A stretch of DNA of 64,000 nt from positions 1 to 64,000 of the forward strand of contig CAJXYI010000002.1 in the NCBI GenBank assembly GCA_913063435.1, read 5' to 3'. The notes under the pieces are model-generated. The model worked only from the letters and a program-made list of their open reading frames with translations, did no database searches and was not told the origin of the DNA. Below are positions 21,392 to 31,117 of this stretch, piece by piece. This DNA comes from an uncultured Actinomycetales bacterium (lineage in GTDB: Bacteria > Actinomycetota > Actinomycetes > S36-B12). Position 1 is the first letter of the stretch; each line of letters begins with the position of its first letter. Position numbers and translations under genes: made by a program.

Positions 21392-22770
21392 CGATCCACA
21401 CCGCCCATGACCGGATCGATGCTCGCCACAGCGGCCACGACATCCGACACCATCGAGCCCTCGCACATCACCGATGTCGCCTGCAGGTTCGTGAAGGAAG
21501 GATCGCGGTAGTGCACGCGGTAGGGCCGTGTCCCGCCATCGCTGACGATGTGCACACCTAGTTCGCCACGCGGGGATTCCACCGCGGAGTACACCTGACC
21601 CGCGGGTACGCGGAAGCCCTCGGTCACCAGTTTGAAGTGGTGGATGAGAGCCTCCATCGACTCCGCCATGATGTGCTGGATGTGCTCCGGGGAATTGCCC
21701 TGACCATCGGATCCGATCGATAGGCGGGCCGGCCAGGCGATCTTCGGGTCACCCACCATCACGGGCCCGGGGTTGCCCTCTAACCGGTCGAGCGCCTGCT
21801 CGATGATCCTCATCGATTGCTGCATTTCATCGAGCCGAATCAGGAAGCGCCCATAGCAGTCCGCGGTGTCTCGGGTCACCACATCGAAATCGTATGTCTC
21901 GTAACCGCAATACGGCTGGGACTTGCGCAGGTCATGGGGCAGACCGGTCGATCGCAGCACCGGACCGGTGATGCCCAGTGCCATGCATCCGGCGAGGTCG
22001 AGATAGCCGACGTTCACCGTGCGGCCCATCCAAATCGCGTTGTCGACGAGCAGGCCCGCGGTGTCCGACAGGCGATTGCGCAGCAGGGGCAAGGTCTCGC
22101 GGATGCGCCGGACCTGATCGTCTGTGATGTCCTGTGCGACGCCGCCGGGGCGCACGAATGCGCTGTTCATCCGCAGGCCGGTGACCATTTCGAAGATGTC
22201 CAGGATCAACTCGCGTTCACGGAATCCGAAGGTCATCGCGGTGAGCGCACCGAGTTCCATGCCACCCGTTGCCAATGCCACCAGGTGCGACGAGATGCGA
22301 TTGAGCTCCATCATCAGCACACGGATGACGCTGGCCCGCTCCGGGATCTCGTCGGTGATGCCCAGCAACTTCTCAACCCCGAGGCAGTAGGCGGTCTCGT
22401 TGAAGAACGGTGCCAGGTAATCCATCCGGGTCACGAACGTGACGCCTTGAACCCAGGTGCGGAATTCCAGGTTCTTCTCGATTCCCGTGTGCAGATAACC
22501 GATACCGCATCGCGCCTCGTGGACGCTTTCTCCCTCGAGTTCCAGGATCAGCCGCAACACACCGTGGGTCGATGGGTGCTGGGGGCCCATGTTGACGACG
22601 ATGCGTTCCTTCTCGCCCTCGGGAGCTCCGGAGATCGTGTCCCAGTCACCACCGGAAACGGTGTACACCGTGCCGACTCCGTCGTCGTCGAACCCGGCGT
22701 AGGGATCGGTGAATCCCGGCTCGGCGGTGTCTTCCTCGGCCGCGCCGAAGGTGATGTTCTCTGTGGTCAT
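21388..22770 (-). CDS. nuoD: NADH-quinone oxidoreductase subunit D
   Basis: [36 protein letters not shown]. Confidence 0.97.
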   Translation of the reverse strand: MTTENITFGAAEEDTAEPGFTDPYAGFDDDGVGTVYTVSGGDWDTISGAPEGEKERIVVNMGPQHPSTHGVLRLILELEGESVHEARCGIGYLHTGIEKNLEFRTWVQGVTFVTRMDYLAPFFNETAYCLGVEKLLGITDEIPERASVIRVLMMELNRISSHLVALATGGMELGALTAMTFGFRERELILDIFEMVTGLRMNSAFVRPGGVAQDITDDQVRRIRETLPLLRNRLSDTAGLLVDNAIWMGRTVNVGYLDLAGCMALGITGPVLRSTGLPHDLRKSQPYCGYETYDFDVVTRDTADCYGRFLIRLDEMQQSMRIIEQALDRLEGNPGPVMVGDPKIAWPARLSIGSDGQGNSPEHIQHIMAESMEALIHHFKLVTEGFRVPAGQVYSAVESPRGELGVHIVSDGGTRPYRVHYRDPSFTNLQATSVMCEGSMVSDVVAAVASIDPVMGGVDR

Positions 22771-23537
22771 CAGGAGTACTCCCTGCGCAAATCGGGGGGC
22801 GGGATCTCCGCTCCCTTGTACTCGACGGGAATCCCCCCGAGGGGATAGTCCTTGCGTTGCGGATGCCCAGGCCAGTCATCGGGCATGAGTATCCGGGTCA
22901 GATGGGGATGATCTTCGAACACGATTCCGAAGAAGTCGTAGGTTTCGCGCTCATGCCAATCGTTCGTCGGATAGATCGACACGATCGAGGGAATCCGCGC
23001 ATCGCCTTCGGGGCAGGTGACCTCGAGGCGGATGCGGCGATTGTGCGTGATCGACTGCAGGTGGTAGACCGCGTGCAGTTCGCGGCCCGCCTCGTGGGGA
23101 TAGTGCACCCCGGATACGCCCATGCACATCTCGAACCGCAGGGAGGGTTCATCGCGAAGGACGCCGGCGACCACCGGGAGGTGCTCACGGCGGACGAAGA
23201 AGGTGATCTCACCCCGATCGACGACGACCTTCTCGATGGCCGATGTCATCGGCAGATCATGATCGGCCAGGGCCAGTCCGAGTTCGTCGGCCACCTCGTC
23301 GAACCATCCGCCATAGGGACGGGGTGTCGGACCGGGCATCACGATCGGCTCGACGAGACCGCCGAAGCCTGAGGTGTCGCCCGACCCCTGCACGCCGAAG
23401 GCACCCTCGCGCACACCGACGATCGTCAACTGACCGGCAGTTGCCGTGGTCTGCCCGAGAGCCACCTCGACCCCGGCCTCCGCTGGCGTCACCGGCGGCT
23501 GCGTCGAGTCGGGATTCGTAGGCGTCGTGTCGCTCAT
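22770..23537 (-). CDS. nuoC: NADH-quinone oxidoreductase subunit C
   Basis: [42 protein letters not shown]; start overlaps the nuoB stop. Confidence 0.95.
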   Translation of the reverse strand: MSDTTPTNPDSTQPPVTPAEAGVEVALGQTTATAGQLTIVGVREGAFGVQGSGDTSGFGGLVEPIVMPGPTPRPYGGWFDEVADELGLALADHDLPMTSAIEKVVVDRGEITFFVRREHLPVVAGVLRDEPSLRFEMCMGVSGVHYPHEAGRELHAVYHLQSITHNRRIRLEVTCPEGDARIPSIVSIYPTNDWHERETYDFFGIVFEDHPHLTRILMPDDWPGHPQRKDYPLGGIPVEYKGAEIPPPDLRREYS

Positions 23538-24088
23538 CGCAGCAGACCCCGCATCTCCAGGGTGCTGGGAGCGATGAGCGCTTGCGCCTCGAGCCGATCC
23601 TGCTCGGCAATGGCATTCGCTCCGAGTTTCGTCTCCTGGATCTGGTCGTGAAGCTTCAAGATCGCGTCGATGAGCATCTCCGGACGTGGTGGGCATCCGG
23701 GCAGATAGATGTCGACCGGGACCACGTGGTCAACACCCTGGACGATCGCGTAGTTGTTGAACATTCCGCCGCTGGATGCGCACACGCCCATCGCCAGAAC
23801 CCACTTGGGTGCGGCCATCTGGTCGTAGATCTGACGCAGCACCGGGGCCATCTTCTGGCTCACCCGACCCGCCACGATCATCAGGTCGGCCTGGCGCGGT
23901 GAGGCGCGGAACACCTCCATCCCGAAACGGGCGAGATCGTAGCGCGGACCGCCGGTGGTCATCATCTCGATCGCACAGCAGGCCAGACCGAACGTCGCCG
24001 GCCATAGCGACCCCTTGCGGGCGTATCCGGCGAATTTCTCGACGGTGGTCAACAGCACTCCGGACGGGAGTTTTTCCTCGAGACCCAT
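23534..24088 (-). CDS. nuoB: NADH-quinone oxidoreductase subunit B
   Basis: [33 protein letters not shown]. Confidence 0.97.
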   Translation of the reverse strand: MGLEEKLPSGVLLTTVEKFAGYARKGSLWPATFGLACCAIEMMTTGGPRYDLARFGMEVFRASPRQADLMIVAGRVSQKMAPVLRQIYDQMAAPKWVLAMGVCASSGGMFNNYAIVQGVDHVVPVDIYLPGCPPRPEMLIDAILKLHDQIQETKLGANAIAEQDRLEAQALIAPSTLEMRGLLR

Positions 24089-24178
24089 CAGTTCACGACC
24101 TCTCGTTGTGCATCTGCGCCGACGAAGGACACGACGCAGATTTCCGGGCAGCTATCCGACTCGTACGACGCCATGACA

Positions 24179-24538
24179 TCAATCCCAATCCAGTCCGCCT
24201 CGGCGCCACTCATAGAGATAGGGCACGGCGAGGTTGACGAGGAACAGCATCATGGCGATGAATGCGAACAGCCCGAGCTGATCGAACGCCACGGCCCACG
24301 GGTAGAGGAACACGATCTCGATGTCGAAGATGATGAACATCATCGCGGTGAGGTAGTACTTCACCGGAAAACGGCCGCCACCGACCGGCTGCGGGGTGGG
24401 CTCGATCCCGCACTCGTAGGCATCGACCTTCGCTCGGTTGTAGCGCTTGGGTCCGGTGAAACTGGTGAGGGTGACGCTGAAGACGGCGAACGCCGCAGCG
24501 AGGAGCCCGAGAATGAGGATCGGTGCGTAGACGTTCAC
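24179..24538 (-). CDS. nuoA: NADH-quinone oxidoreductase subunit A
   Basis: AYECGIEPTPQPVGGGRFPVKYYLTAMMFIIFDIEIVFLYPWAV. Confidence 0.96.
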   Translation of the reverse strand: MNVYAPILILGLLAAAFAVFSVTLTSFTGPKRYNRAKVDAYECGIEPTPQPVGGGRFPVKYYLTAMMFIIFDIEIVFLYPWAVAFDQLGLFAFIAMMLFLVNLAVPYLYEWRRGGLDWD

Positions 24539-24754
24539 CGAACCACCGCTCCTTCTTCGTTGGAACCATCACCCGACCAGACCGCTGACACTGATCATCC
24601 TCGGGCACTTCTTCTGGTTCGGCACCCGCGATCGACACCGGTCAAGACACACCATCTAGTCGGCAACCTCTACTCAGCCCCGCAGTCTAGCCACCGCGGG
24701 GTGGGCCGATCACCCCGGCTGATCACCTCGTCCGTCCTCCGGGAACAGGCTCGC

Positions 24755-24824
24755 GACGGGGTGGGCCACGCAGTCGCAGACGTGACTCACACGGAGTCGA
24801 AGACGTGATTCACAGGGAGTCGGA
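24755..24824. repeat. Two (possibly three) tandem 23-24 bp direct repeats between menG and nuoA
   Basis: gacgtgactcacacggagtcgaa (24779-24801) then gacgtgattcacagggagtcgga (24802-24824); a degenerate third unit lies upstream. Confidence 0.75.
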
Positions 24825-25520
24825 ATTGACCGCTCGATGCAGGGCCACGATCCCGCCGGTGAGGTTCAGCCAGGCCACCGATTCCCAGCCCGCCTGATGA
24901 ATCAGACCCGACAGCGCCGCCTGATCGGGCCAGGCTCGGATGGACTCAGCGAGATACACGTAGGCATCGGGTTCGCTGGCCACCCGCCGGGCAACCGCGG
25001 GTAGAGCGCGCATGAGGTATTCGGAGTAGACGGTGCGCATCGGCGCCCAGGTGGGGTGAGAGAACTCACACACCACGAGGCGTCCCCCGGGACGGGTGAC
25101 ACGGCGCATCTCGGTCAGTGCGGCGACCGGGTCGTGGGTGTTGCGCAGTCCGAAGGAGATGGTCACCGCGTCGAAGGCGCGGTCGGCGAAGGGCAGTCTG
25201 AGGGCATCCCCGGCCACGAATGCCAACGCCGGGTCGCGTCGGGCACCCACGGTCAGCATGCCCAGGGAGAAGTCGCATGGCACGACCTGAGCGCCTCGAC
25301 GGGCCAGCGGGGCGCTCGATGTGCCCGTGCCCGCGGCGAGGTCGAGTACGCGATCGCCGGGTCGGGGGTCCAGTGCATGGACCACAGCACGCCGCCACAG
25401 GCGGGTCTGGCCCAGGGCCAGCATGTCATTCGTCAGGTCGTATCGGTCGGCCACATCATCGAACATGGCCGCCACCTCGTCGGGGCGACGGGCAAGATCG
25501 GCTGCGGGCACGTCGCACAT
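24810..25520 (-). CDS. menG: Demethylmenaquinone methyltransferase
   Basis: [46 protein letters not shown] (UbiE/MenG family). Start chosen at MCDVPAAD. Confidence 0.92.
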   Translation of the reverse strand: MCDVPAADLARRPDEVAAMFDDVADRYDLTNDMLALGQTRLWRRAVVHALDPRPGDRVLDLAAGTGTSSAPLARRGAQVVPCDFSLGMLTVGARRDPALAFVAGDALRLPFADRAFDAVTISFGLRNTHDPVAALTEMRRVTRPGGRLVVCEFSHPTWAPMRTVYSEYLMRALPAVARRVASEPDAYVYLAESIRAWPDQAALSGLIHQAGWESVAWLNLTGGIVALHRAVNSDSL

Positions 25521-25581
25521 CGTCGCATGCCGGCAGAGGTTCGACCTGCCGGAGCGGGCTGAGAGCCGTACCCTTGCCCGT

Positions 25582-26907
25582 GTGTCTTCTTCCGTGACGC
25601 TGGTGCCCACAGCGGAGTCATCCCGATTCCGGGCCCGCACCGTCGAGGTGGACCTGCCCGAACTCTCCGATAGTGCGGCGCTGCTGGATCTGCTTCCGGA
25701 CGAGGATGCGTTGGCATGGGTGCGCAACGGCGAAGGCCTCGTCGCCTGGGGGGTCGCCGCGAGTTGGGAGTTCTCCGGACAGGAGCGCTTCAGCCGCGCC
25801 CAGCGGTGGTGGAACCGCTGGCTCGCCGAAGTCGAGATCGACGACCCGCTGAGGCTCCCGGGCACCGGACCGCTGGCCTTCGCCTCTTTCACCTTCGACC
25901 CGGCCTCGAGCGGATCCACCGTGGTGATCCCTCGCGTGATCATCGGCCGTCGACACGGACACACCTTCGTCACCGTGATCGAAGACAGCGAGCAGGCGGT
26001 CTCCGGGCTGCCGGTGGGCCTGCCGGTCTCTACCGATCCGACCGCGCAACTCCTGCCCCGCATCCAGGCTCCCTACGAACCCGGACAGATCACCTACGAC
26101 GACGGCTCCCTGAGCCCGGACAAGTGGATGGCCGCGGTCGCCCAGGTCATCGATCGGATCGGCCGCGGTGAGATCGACAAGGTCGTCCTCGCCCGTGACA
26201 TCCTCGCCCGAACCGAGCACCCCGTCGATGTGCGCCACCTGCTGCATCGCCTCGCCGAAAACTACCCGGAATGCTGGACGTTCAGCGTTGCCGGCATGGT
26301 CGGGGCCACCCCGGAACTCCTCGTCCGACGCATCGGCTCCGAGGTCACCTCCCGCGTCCTGGCCGGAACCGTCAAGCGACGCGGTGACGAGTCTGAAGAC
26401 GCCGGGCTGGCAGCCGCCCTGCTCGGGAGCAACAAGGATCTCGAGGAGCATGAATACGCCGTCCGGTCGGTGGCCCAGGCGCTGTCCGCGCACTGTGCCG
26501 ATCTGGATGTGCCGGGCCGCCCTCGAGTGCTGCGGCTGCCGAATGTCGCCCACCTGGCCACCGACATCACCGGGCAGCTGGTCGATTCAGCACCCGTGCT
26601 CGCACTGGCTGCATCCCTGCACCCCACCGCTGCCGTATGCGGCACCCCCACCGAACGAGCCTTCTCGGTCATTCGCGAGTTGGAAGGCATGGACCGTGGC
26701 CGATACGCAGGACCGGTCGGCTGGTGGGACTCACGCGGGGATGGCGAATTCGGGATCGCCCTGCGCTGTGCAGAGATCGACGAGGATCGCACCGCACTGC
26801 GGCTTTTCGCCGGCTGCGGGATCGTCGCGGGATCGCAGCCCGAGGCTGAACTCAGCGAGTCTCGAGCGAAGCTGGTGCCGATCGTCGATGCGCTCGCATC
26901 ATCATGA
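25582..26907 (+). CDS. menF: Isochorismate synthase
   Basis: Chorismate-binding C-terminus: [72 protein letters not shown] start chosen. Confidence 0.9.
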   Translation: MSSSVTLVPTAESSRFRARTVEVDLPELSDSAALLDLLPDEDALAWVRNGEGLVAWGVAASWEFSGQERFSRAQRWWNRWLAEVEIDDPLRLPGTGPLAFASFTFDPASSGSTVVIPRVIIGRRHGHTFVTVIEDSEQAVSGLPVGLPVSTDPTAQLLPRIQAPYEPGQITYDDGSLSPDKWMAAVAQVIDRIGRGEIDKVVLARDILARTEHPVDVRHLLHRLAENYPECWTFSVAGMVGATPELLVRRIGSEVTSRVLAGTVKRRGDESEDAGLAAALLGSNKDLEEHEYAVRSVAQALSAHCADLDVPGRPRVLRLPNVAHLATDITGQLVDSAPVLALAASLHPTAAVCGTPTERAFSVIRELEGMDRGRYAGPVGWWDSRGDGEFGIALRCAEIDEDRTALRLFAGCGIVAGSQPEAELSESRAKLVPIVDALASS

Positions 26908-26958
26908 TCGCTCGCAGCGCTGCCACCCTGCCCATGCCGGCGCTGCTCACCTCGTCAC

Positions 26959-27038
26959 CGCACTGGTTTGCTTGTGACCACACTGGTCTCCTCTTAACGC
27001 CACCGGTCTCCTCTTAACCGCACTGGGCACGCACTGAC
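26959..27038. repeat. Four adjacent 20-bp direct repeats upstream of the TetR-GNAT gene
   Basis: cgcactggtttgcttgtgac / cacactggtctcctcttaac / gccaccggtctcctcttaac / cgcactgggcacgcactgac. Confidence 0.8.
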
Positions 27039-27054
27039 CGCGTAGATTCAGGCC

Positions 27055-28791
27055 ATGGCCGATCAGCGGGAGCGGATCCTGGACGCGGCCGCCATGCTTT
27101 TCGAGGATCAGGGCATCGCCGCGGTATCCCGGCGAACCATTGCCGCGGCAGCCGATGTGTCGACTCGATCCGTGACCGCGGTGGGTCGGGATCGGCAGCA
27201 GATCCTGGCTGAGGTGGTGGCGAGCCTGCCCTTCCCCCCGACCTCGCAGCGGATGCGCCAGCAGGCCCAGGACGCATCCGATGCGCCACTGGCGACGATC
27301 CTCACCGTCGCCCAAGATGCCTTCGGGGCCCCCGCCTCGGTGTGGGATTCACGCGAGTTGCAGGCGGTCGTACTCGCCCCGTTCGACGAACACCTCGCCG
27401 ATGTCGTCCGCGAACGGGTCGCACTGCGGTGGCAGGCCGCAGCGGCGGTGATCGGTCAACTACGGGGCGCGGGGGCTGTCGATGAGCGAATAGATGACGA
27501 CGCGGCGACCTTGCACCTGCTCGCGGTGGGCGCTGGATTGGCACTGCTCGAACCGATCGTGCCCCGCACGACCGAAGCCAGCGCATGGCTGGGATTGGTG
27601 GCCCGACTGCTGGAGTCCCTGGCCGCCGATGATCCCCCGGGCCCGGCCCACTCCGGTCGGCGGCTGCCGTGGCGGGTGCGGATCGAAACCACGGGCAACC
27701 CCGGCGCGACCGCACGGGTGATGCGCGTGCTGGCTCTGCTGCGCGCCGATGTTCTCACGATGTTCTCCCATGCGCTGTCCTCATCCGCGGCTGCACAGTC
27801 GGCATCCGATGCGGAGGGCGACGCAACCATCGAAGCGAATGACTCATCAAGCCACCCGCCTCCGCGCCCGCGGAGCCAACTACTCGACTTGATCATCGAC
27901 GTGCCCGATGACATCGATCGACGAGCACTGGAACACGCACTCGCTTCGGTGTCGCAACGCGTGCTCGTCACACCCGGCACGGCCGAGGACACCTCCGATG
28001 TCGTGACCCGAGTGCTCGACGGTGCGACCGGTCTGGCCGAGAACCCCGACGCCGCTCCGCAGGCTGCCGCAGACCTGGTGCTTGCCGACTCCTGGCAGGT
28101 GCTGCCCGCATCGGAGGGACCGGACTCCTCATCGGATGTCATGCGACTGCAGTGGACTCCTGATCTGCATGTCGTGCTCAGTCGTCCCGGCTCGCCGTTC
28201 GTCGCGGTGGAACGCCTGCGCGCATCGGCACTGTTGCGATTGGTCGATGCACTATCGCGGGCACCTGCCGGCAGCGGTGGGTTCGGCTGGCGCGAAACGG
28301 CGCGCAATGGTCAACCGATCGCGATCAGGCTGGCCCGACCCTGGGATGCCGACAACGTCGCAGCAATGCACGATCGCTGTTCGGAGGAATCGCGGTACGA
28401 GCGGTATTTCGCCCCGGTGTCGCAATGGCGCGAGGATCAACTGCGTCGACTTTCCGGTGGGCATCGGGGCGCAACCCTGGTCGCGATCGATGATGCCGGT
28501 GACATCGTCGGTCTGGGCAATGTGTTCCCGGAGCAACCTGAAGGGCAACGCACCGCCGAGATCGCCGTCATCGTCGAGGATGTCTGGCAAGGAGAGGGAC
28601 TGGGTACATCGCTACTCCAACATCTCATCGCCCTCGCTCGTCGTATGGAGTTCGAAGAGGTCGCTGCTCTCGTCTTGGCTACCAATACGCGAATGATCCG
28701 GATGCTGGACAACACCGGTCTGGACTGGGTCCGGACCGCGGATGCCGACCTCGGCGACTCGGTGGTGCGGCTCACCGCCTCGCTGTCCTGA
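27055..28791 (+). CDS. Fusion protein: N-terminal TetR-type HTH regulator, middle ACT-like region, C-terminal GNAT acetyltransferase
   Basis: RERILDAAAMLFEDQGIAAVSRRTIAAAADVS (TetR HTH); IRLARPWDADNVAAMHDRCSEESRYERYF..AEIAVIVEDVWQGEGLGTSLLQHLI (GNAT). Middle domain is tentative. Confidence 0.8.
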   Translation: MADQRERILDAAAMLFEDQGIAAVSRRTIAAAADVSTRSVTAVGRDRQQILAEVVASLPFPPTSQRMRQQAQDASDAPLATILTVAQDAFGAPASVWDSRELQAVVLAPFDEHLADVVRERVALRWQAAAAVIGQLRGAGAVDERIDDDAATLHLLAVGAGLALLEPIVPRTTEASAWLGLVARLLESLAADDPPGPAHSGRRLPWRVRIETTGNPGATARVMRVLALLRADVLTMFSHALSSSAAAQSASDAEGDATIEANDSSSHPPPRPRSQLLDLIIDVPDDIDRRALEHALASVSQRVLVTPGTAEDTSDVVTRVLDGATGLAENPDAAPQAAADLVLADSWQVLPASEGPDSSSDVMRLQWTPDLHVVLSRPGSPFVAVERLRASALLRLVDALSRAPAGSGGFGWRETARNGQPIAIRLARPWDADNVAAMHDRCSEESRYERYFAPVSQWREDQLRRLSGGHRGATLVAIDDAGDIVGLGNVFPEQPEGQRTAEIAVIVEDVWQGEGLGTSLLQHLIALARRMEFEEVAALVLATNTRMIRMLDNTGLDWVRTADADLGDSVVRLTASLS

Positions 28792-28799
28792 TCGTGGGC

Positions 28800-28819
28800 G
28801 GGGCCACGGTTGCGGCCCC
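28800..28819. terminator. Possible hairpin terminator after the TetR-GNAT gene
   Basis: GGGGCC-acggttgc-GGCCCC, 8 nt past the stop; no T-tract. Confidence 0.35.
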
Positions 28820-28949
28820 CACCCCCGCAGAGACACTCGCCTGAGCACCAAGTGAGGGCTAGGCGCGTCACACTTGTGAAGGTTTCGGCTGGGATCGTGC
28901 CCGCGGACGTAGCGTGTGGATCACGTCTGCGCCTACCCCCGGAGAGATC

Positions 28950-31103
28950 GTGTCAACGCTGAAGTCATCGCCGCTGCCACCACACTCCTCACCTTCCAAG
29001 CGTGCTCGAGCGGTCGCCGGAGCAACCGCCCTGTCGCTGGGTGGGTTCGCTTTAGCTGGTCTGGGCAGTCTGCGCCCTGCCTCGGTCTACGCCTCGGGCT
29101 TGTCGACCCGGTCTTTCGCGCTCCCCTGCACCGGCACTCCGGTAGCTGACGACACCGCGTTGCAGGCCGCCATTACGAACTCGGTGGACGACTCGGTGAT
29201 CTGCATCGCCCAATCGATCACCCTGAGTCAGACGTTGGTCCTCGACGACACCAGGGTCACCCTCGTGGGAGACGACTCGACCGTGACCTTGACCGCTCCG
29301 GGGAACAACCGCCATATCCGGGCCGATTCGCCGCCTCGCGGCGACGACACGCTGACGATCATGGACCTCACCCTCGCTGGTGGCCGCGGGGCGGATGGAG
29401 GCTCAATCAAGACTGATGAAGACGTCGTCGTGGAACGCAGTACGTTCACCGACAACAGGGCCACATCCTCCGGTGGCGCCATCTTCACATTCGGCAGCGT
29501 GACCACCACTGACGCTGACTTCACTGACAACGACGCTTCTGCTCGCGGCGGCGCCATCTACGCGGGGGGAAGTGTCACCAACACCGACAGCGCCTTCACC
29601 GAGAACGACGCCAACACCGGTGGTGGCGCCATCAGTGCCAACGGCAGTGTCACCACTACTGACACCGACTTCACCGACAACACCGCCAATTCCGCAGGCG
29701 CCATCCAATCCTTGGGAAGCGTCACCACCAACGGCGGCACCTTCACCAACAACACCGCCACCCTCACCCCCTTCACCGGTGGCGGCGCCATCAGCGCTAA
29801 CGGCAGTGTCACCACCACTGACACCGACTTCACCGACAACACCGCCAATTACGCAGGCGCCATCCGCGCCGGGGGAAGCGTCACCGCCAACGGCGGCACC
29901 TTCACCGAAAACACCGCCTCATCGCAAGGTGGCGCCATCGACGCGGACGACACGGTCTTGGTGAGCTACGCAACCTTCGCCGCGAACACTGCCGGGACCG
30001 AGGGAGGCGCCATCTTTACAGTCGGGCCGGTGACCGCACGGAATTCGACCTTCTTCATGAATTCAGCGGACACTCGTGGCGCAGCCGTGAAGGCGAGTGC
30101 GATCTCCCTGGCTTTCGTCACGTCCGTGGACGACTCATCCGCCGCCGACTCGGCTTTCTGGGCGGTGGCACCTCCCGGGAACCTGACCATGGTCGGCTCG
30201 GTCATCTCCCCCGCGGTCGGCGGTGGATCCGCATGCAACACGCTCGCCGATGATTTCTCCTACGACAGTTTCGCGACGGATGCATCCTGCGGATCAGGTG
30301 ATGACACCGTCACCATCACGACTCGCGGCTCCTTGGAATTCGACGACACGCTCGTCACGGACCCATCCACGGGCGCGCAGGTTCTCATCCCGGACAACAC
30401 CTCGGTTCTGGTCGGTGCGGCCCCTTTCGACCTCGTGCCTTCGGTCACCCTCGATCAACTCGGCACCACTCGCGGGCCGGTGACGACCACTGTCGGGGCC
30501 GTCCAGGTGTCGTCGGCCCCGCCTCCGCCGCCGACCCCGGTTATCCCACCGGGCGCACCCGGTGAAGTCGTCGCCATCGCCGGCAACCGGTCGGCCGAGG
30601 TCACCTGGAGCGCACCGGGCAGTGCCGGATCCTTCCCCATCACCACCTACCAGGTCGCCAATGACATCGATGGCGCCACCTGCCTGCTGAGCGTCGGACC
30701 CGACACCCCGCTGGCTTGCCAGATCACCGGACTAACCAACGGCGCGACCTACCGATTCCGCGTGCGGGCACTCAACGGAGCCGGTTGGAGCGCATGGTCG
30801 CCGTGGAGCGAGGCTGTGGCACCCGAACCGACACCACCTCCGATGACCAAGTCCATCGTGATCACCGGAATGCGAGAGGGGCGATTCGCTCGTGTCGTAG
30901 GCGTCACCACCGGCATCCAAGCGGATCAGGTGATCACCCGGGTGAAGCTGGGCGGCCAAACTCGATATCGGACCGGTGTGCCTCGCACCATCACACCCGA
31001 GGGCGCCTTCACCTGGCAGCGCGTCACGAATCCCAGGATTTTCGTCTACTTCGCCGCCGATGGCATTCGCTCCAACCGGGTCATCATCGAAGGCCGCCGC
31101 TGA
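28950..31103 (+). CDS. Secreted right-handed beta-helix repeat protein with fibronectin type III domain and C-terminal unknown domain
   Basis: N-terminal signal-like segment; repeated GGAI..GSVTTTDTDFTDNTAN units; FN3-like EVTWSAPGSAGSFPITTYQV..GATYRFRVRALNGAGWSAWS. Confidence 0.82.
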   Translation: MSTLKSSPLPPHSSPSKRARAVAGATALSLGGFALAGLGSLRPASVYASGLSTRSFALPCTGTPVADDTALQAAITNSVDDSVICIAQSITLSQTLVLDDTRVTLVGDDSTVTLTAPGNNRHIRADSPPRGDDTLTIMDLTLAGGRGADGGSIKTDEDVVVERSTFTDNRATSSGGAIFTFGSVTTTDADFTDNDASARGGAIYAGGSVTNTDSAFTENDANTGGGAISANGSVTTTDTDFTDNTANSAGAIQSLGSVTTNGGTFTNNTATLTPFTGGGAISANGSVTTTDTDFTDNTANYAGAIRAGGSVTANGGTFTENTASSQGGAIDADDTVLVSYATFAANTAGTEGGAIFTVGPVTARNSTFFMNSADTRGAAVKASAISLAFVTSVDDSSAADSAFWAVAPPGNLTMVGSVISPAVGGGSACNTLADDFSYDSFATDASCGSGDDTVTITTRGSLEFDDTLVTDPSTGAQVLIPDNTSVLVGAAPFDLVPSVTLDQLGTTRGPVTTTVGAVQVSSAPPPPPTPVIPPGAPGEVVAIAGNRSAEVTWSAPGSAGSFPITTYQVANDIDGATCLLSVGPDTPLACQITGLTNGATYRFRVRALNGAGWSAWSPWSEAVAPEPTPPPMTKSIVITGMREGRFARVVGVTTGIQADQVITRVKLGGQTRYRTGVPRTITPEGAFTWQRVTNPRIFVYFAADGIRSNRVIIEGRR
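29617..29865 (+). repeat. Two 90-bp direct repeats (29617-29706 and 29776-29865) in the beta-helix gene
   Basis: 85 of 90 positions identical by manual alignment; offset 159 bp (in frame). Confidence 0.9.
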
Positions 31104-31117
31104 CCCGGCACCGCATG

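Noticed and set aside
26959-27038. 20-bp repeats as a CRISPR array
   Set aside because: Units are contiguous without spacers and there are no cas genes in the window.
29403-29848. Minus-strand repeat-rich ORFs opposite the beta-helix gene
   Set aside because: The repeats are explained by the plus-strand beta-helix protein; antisense frames merely inherit them.
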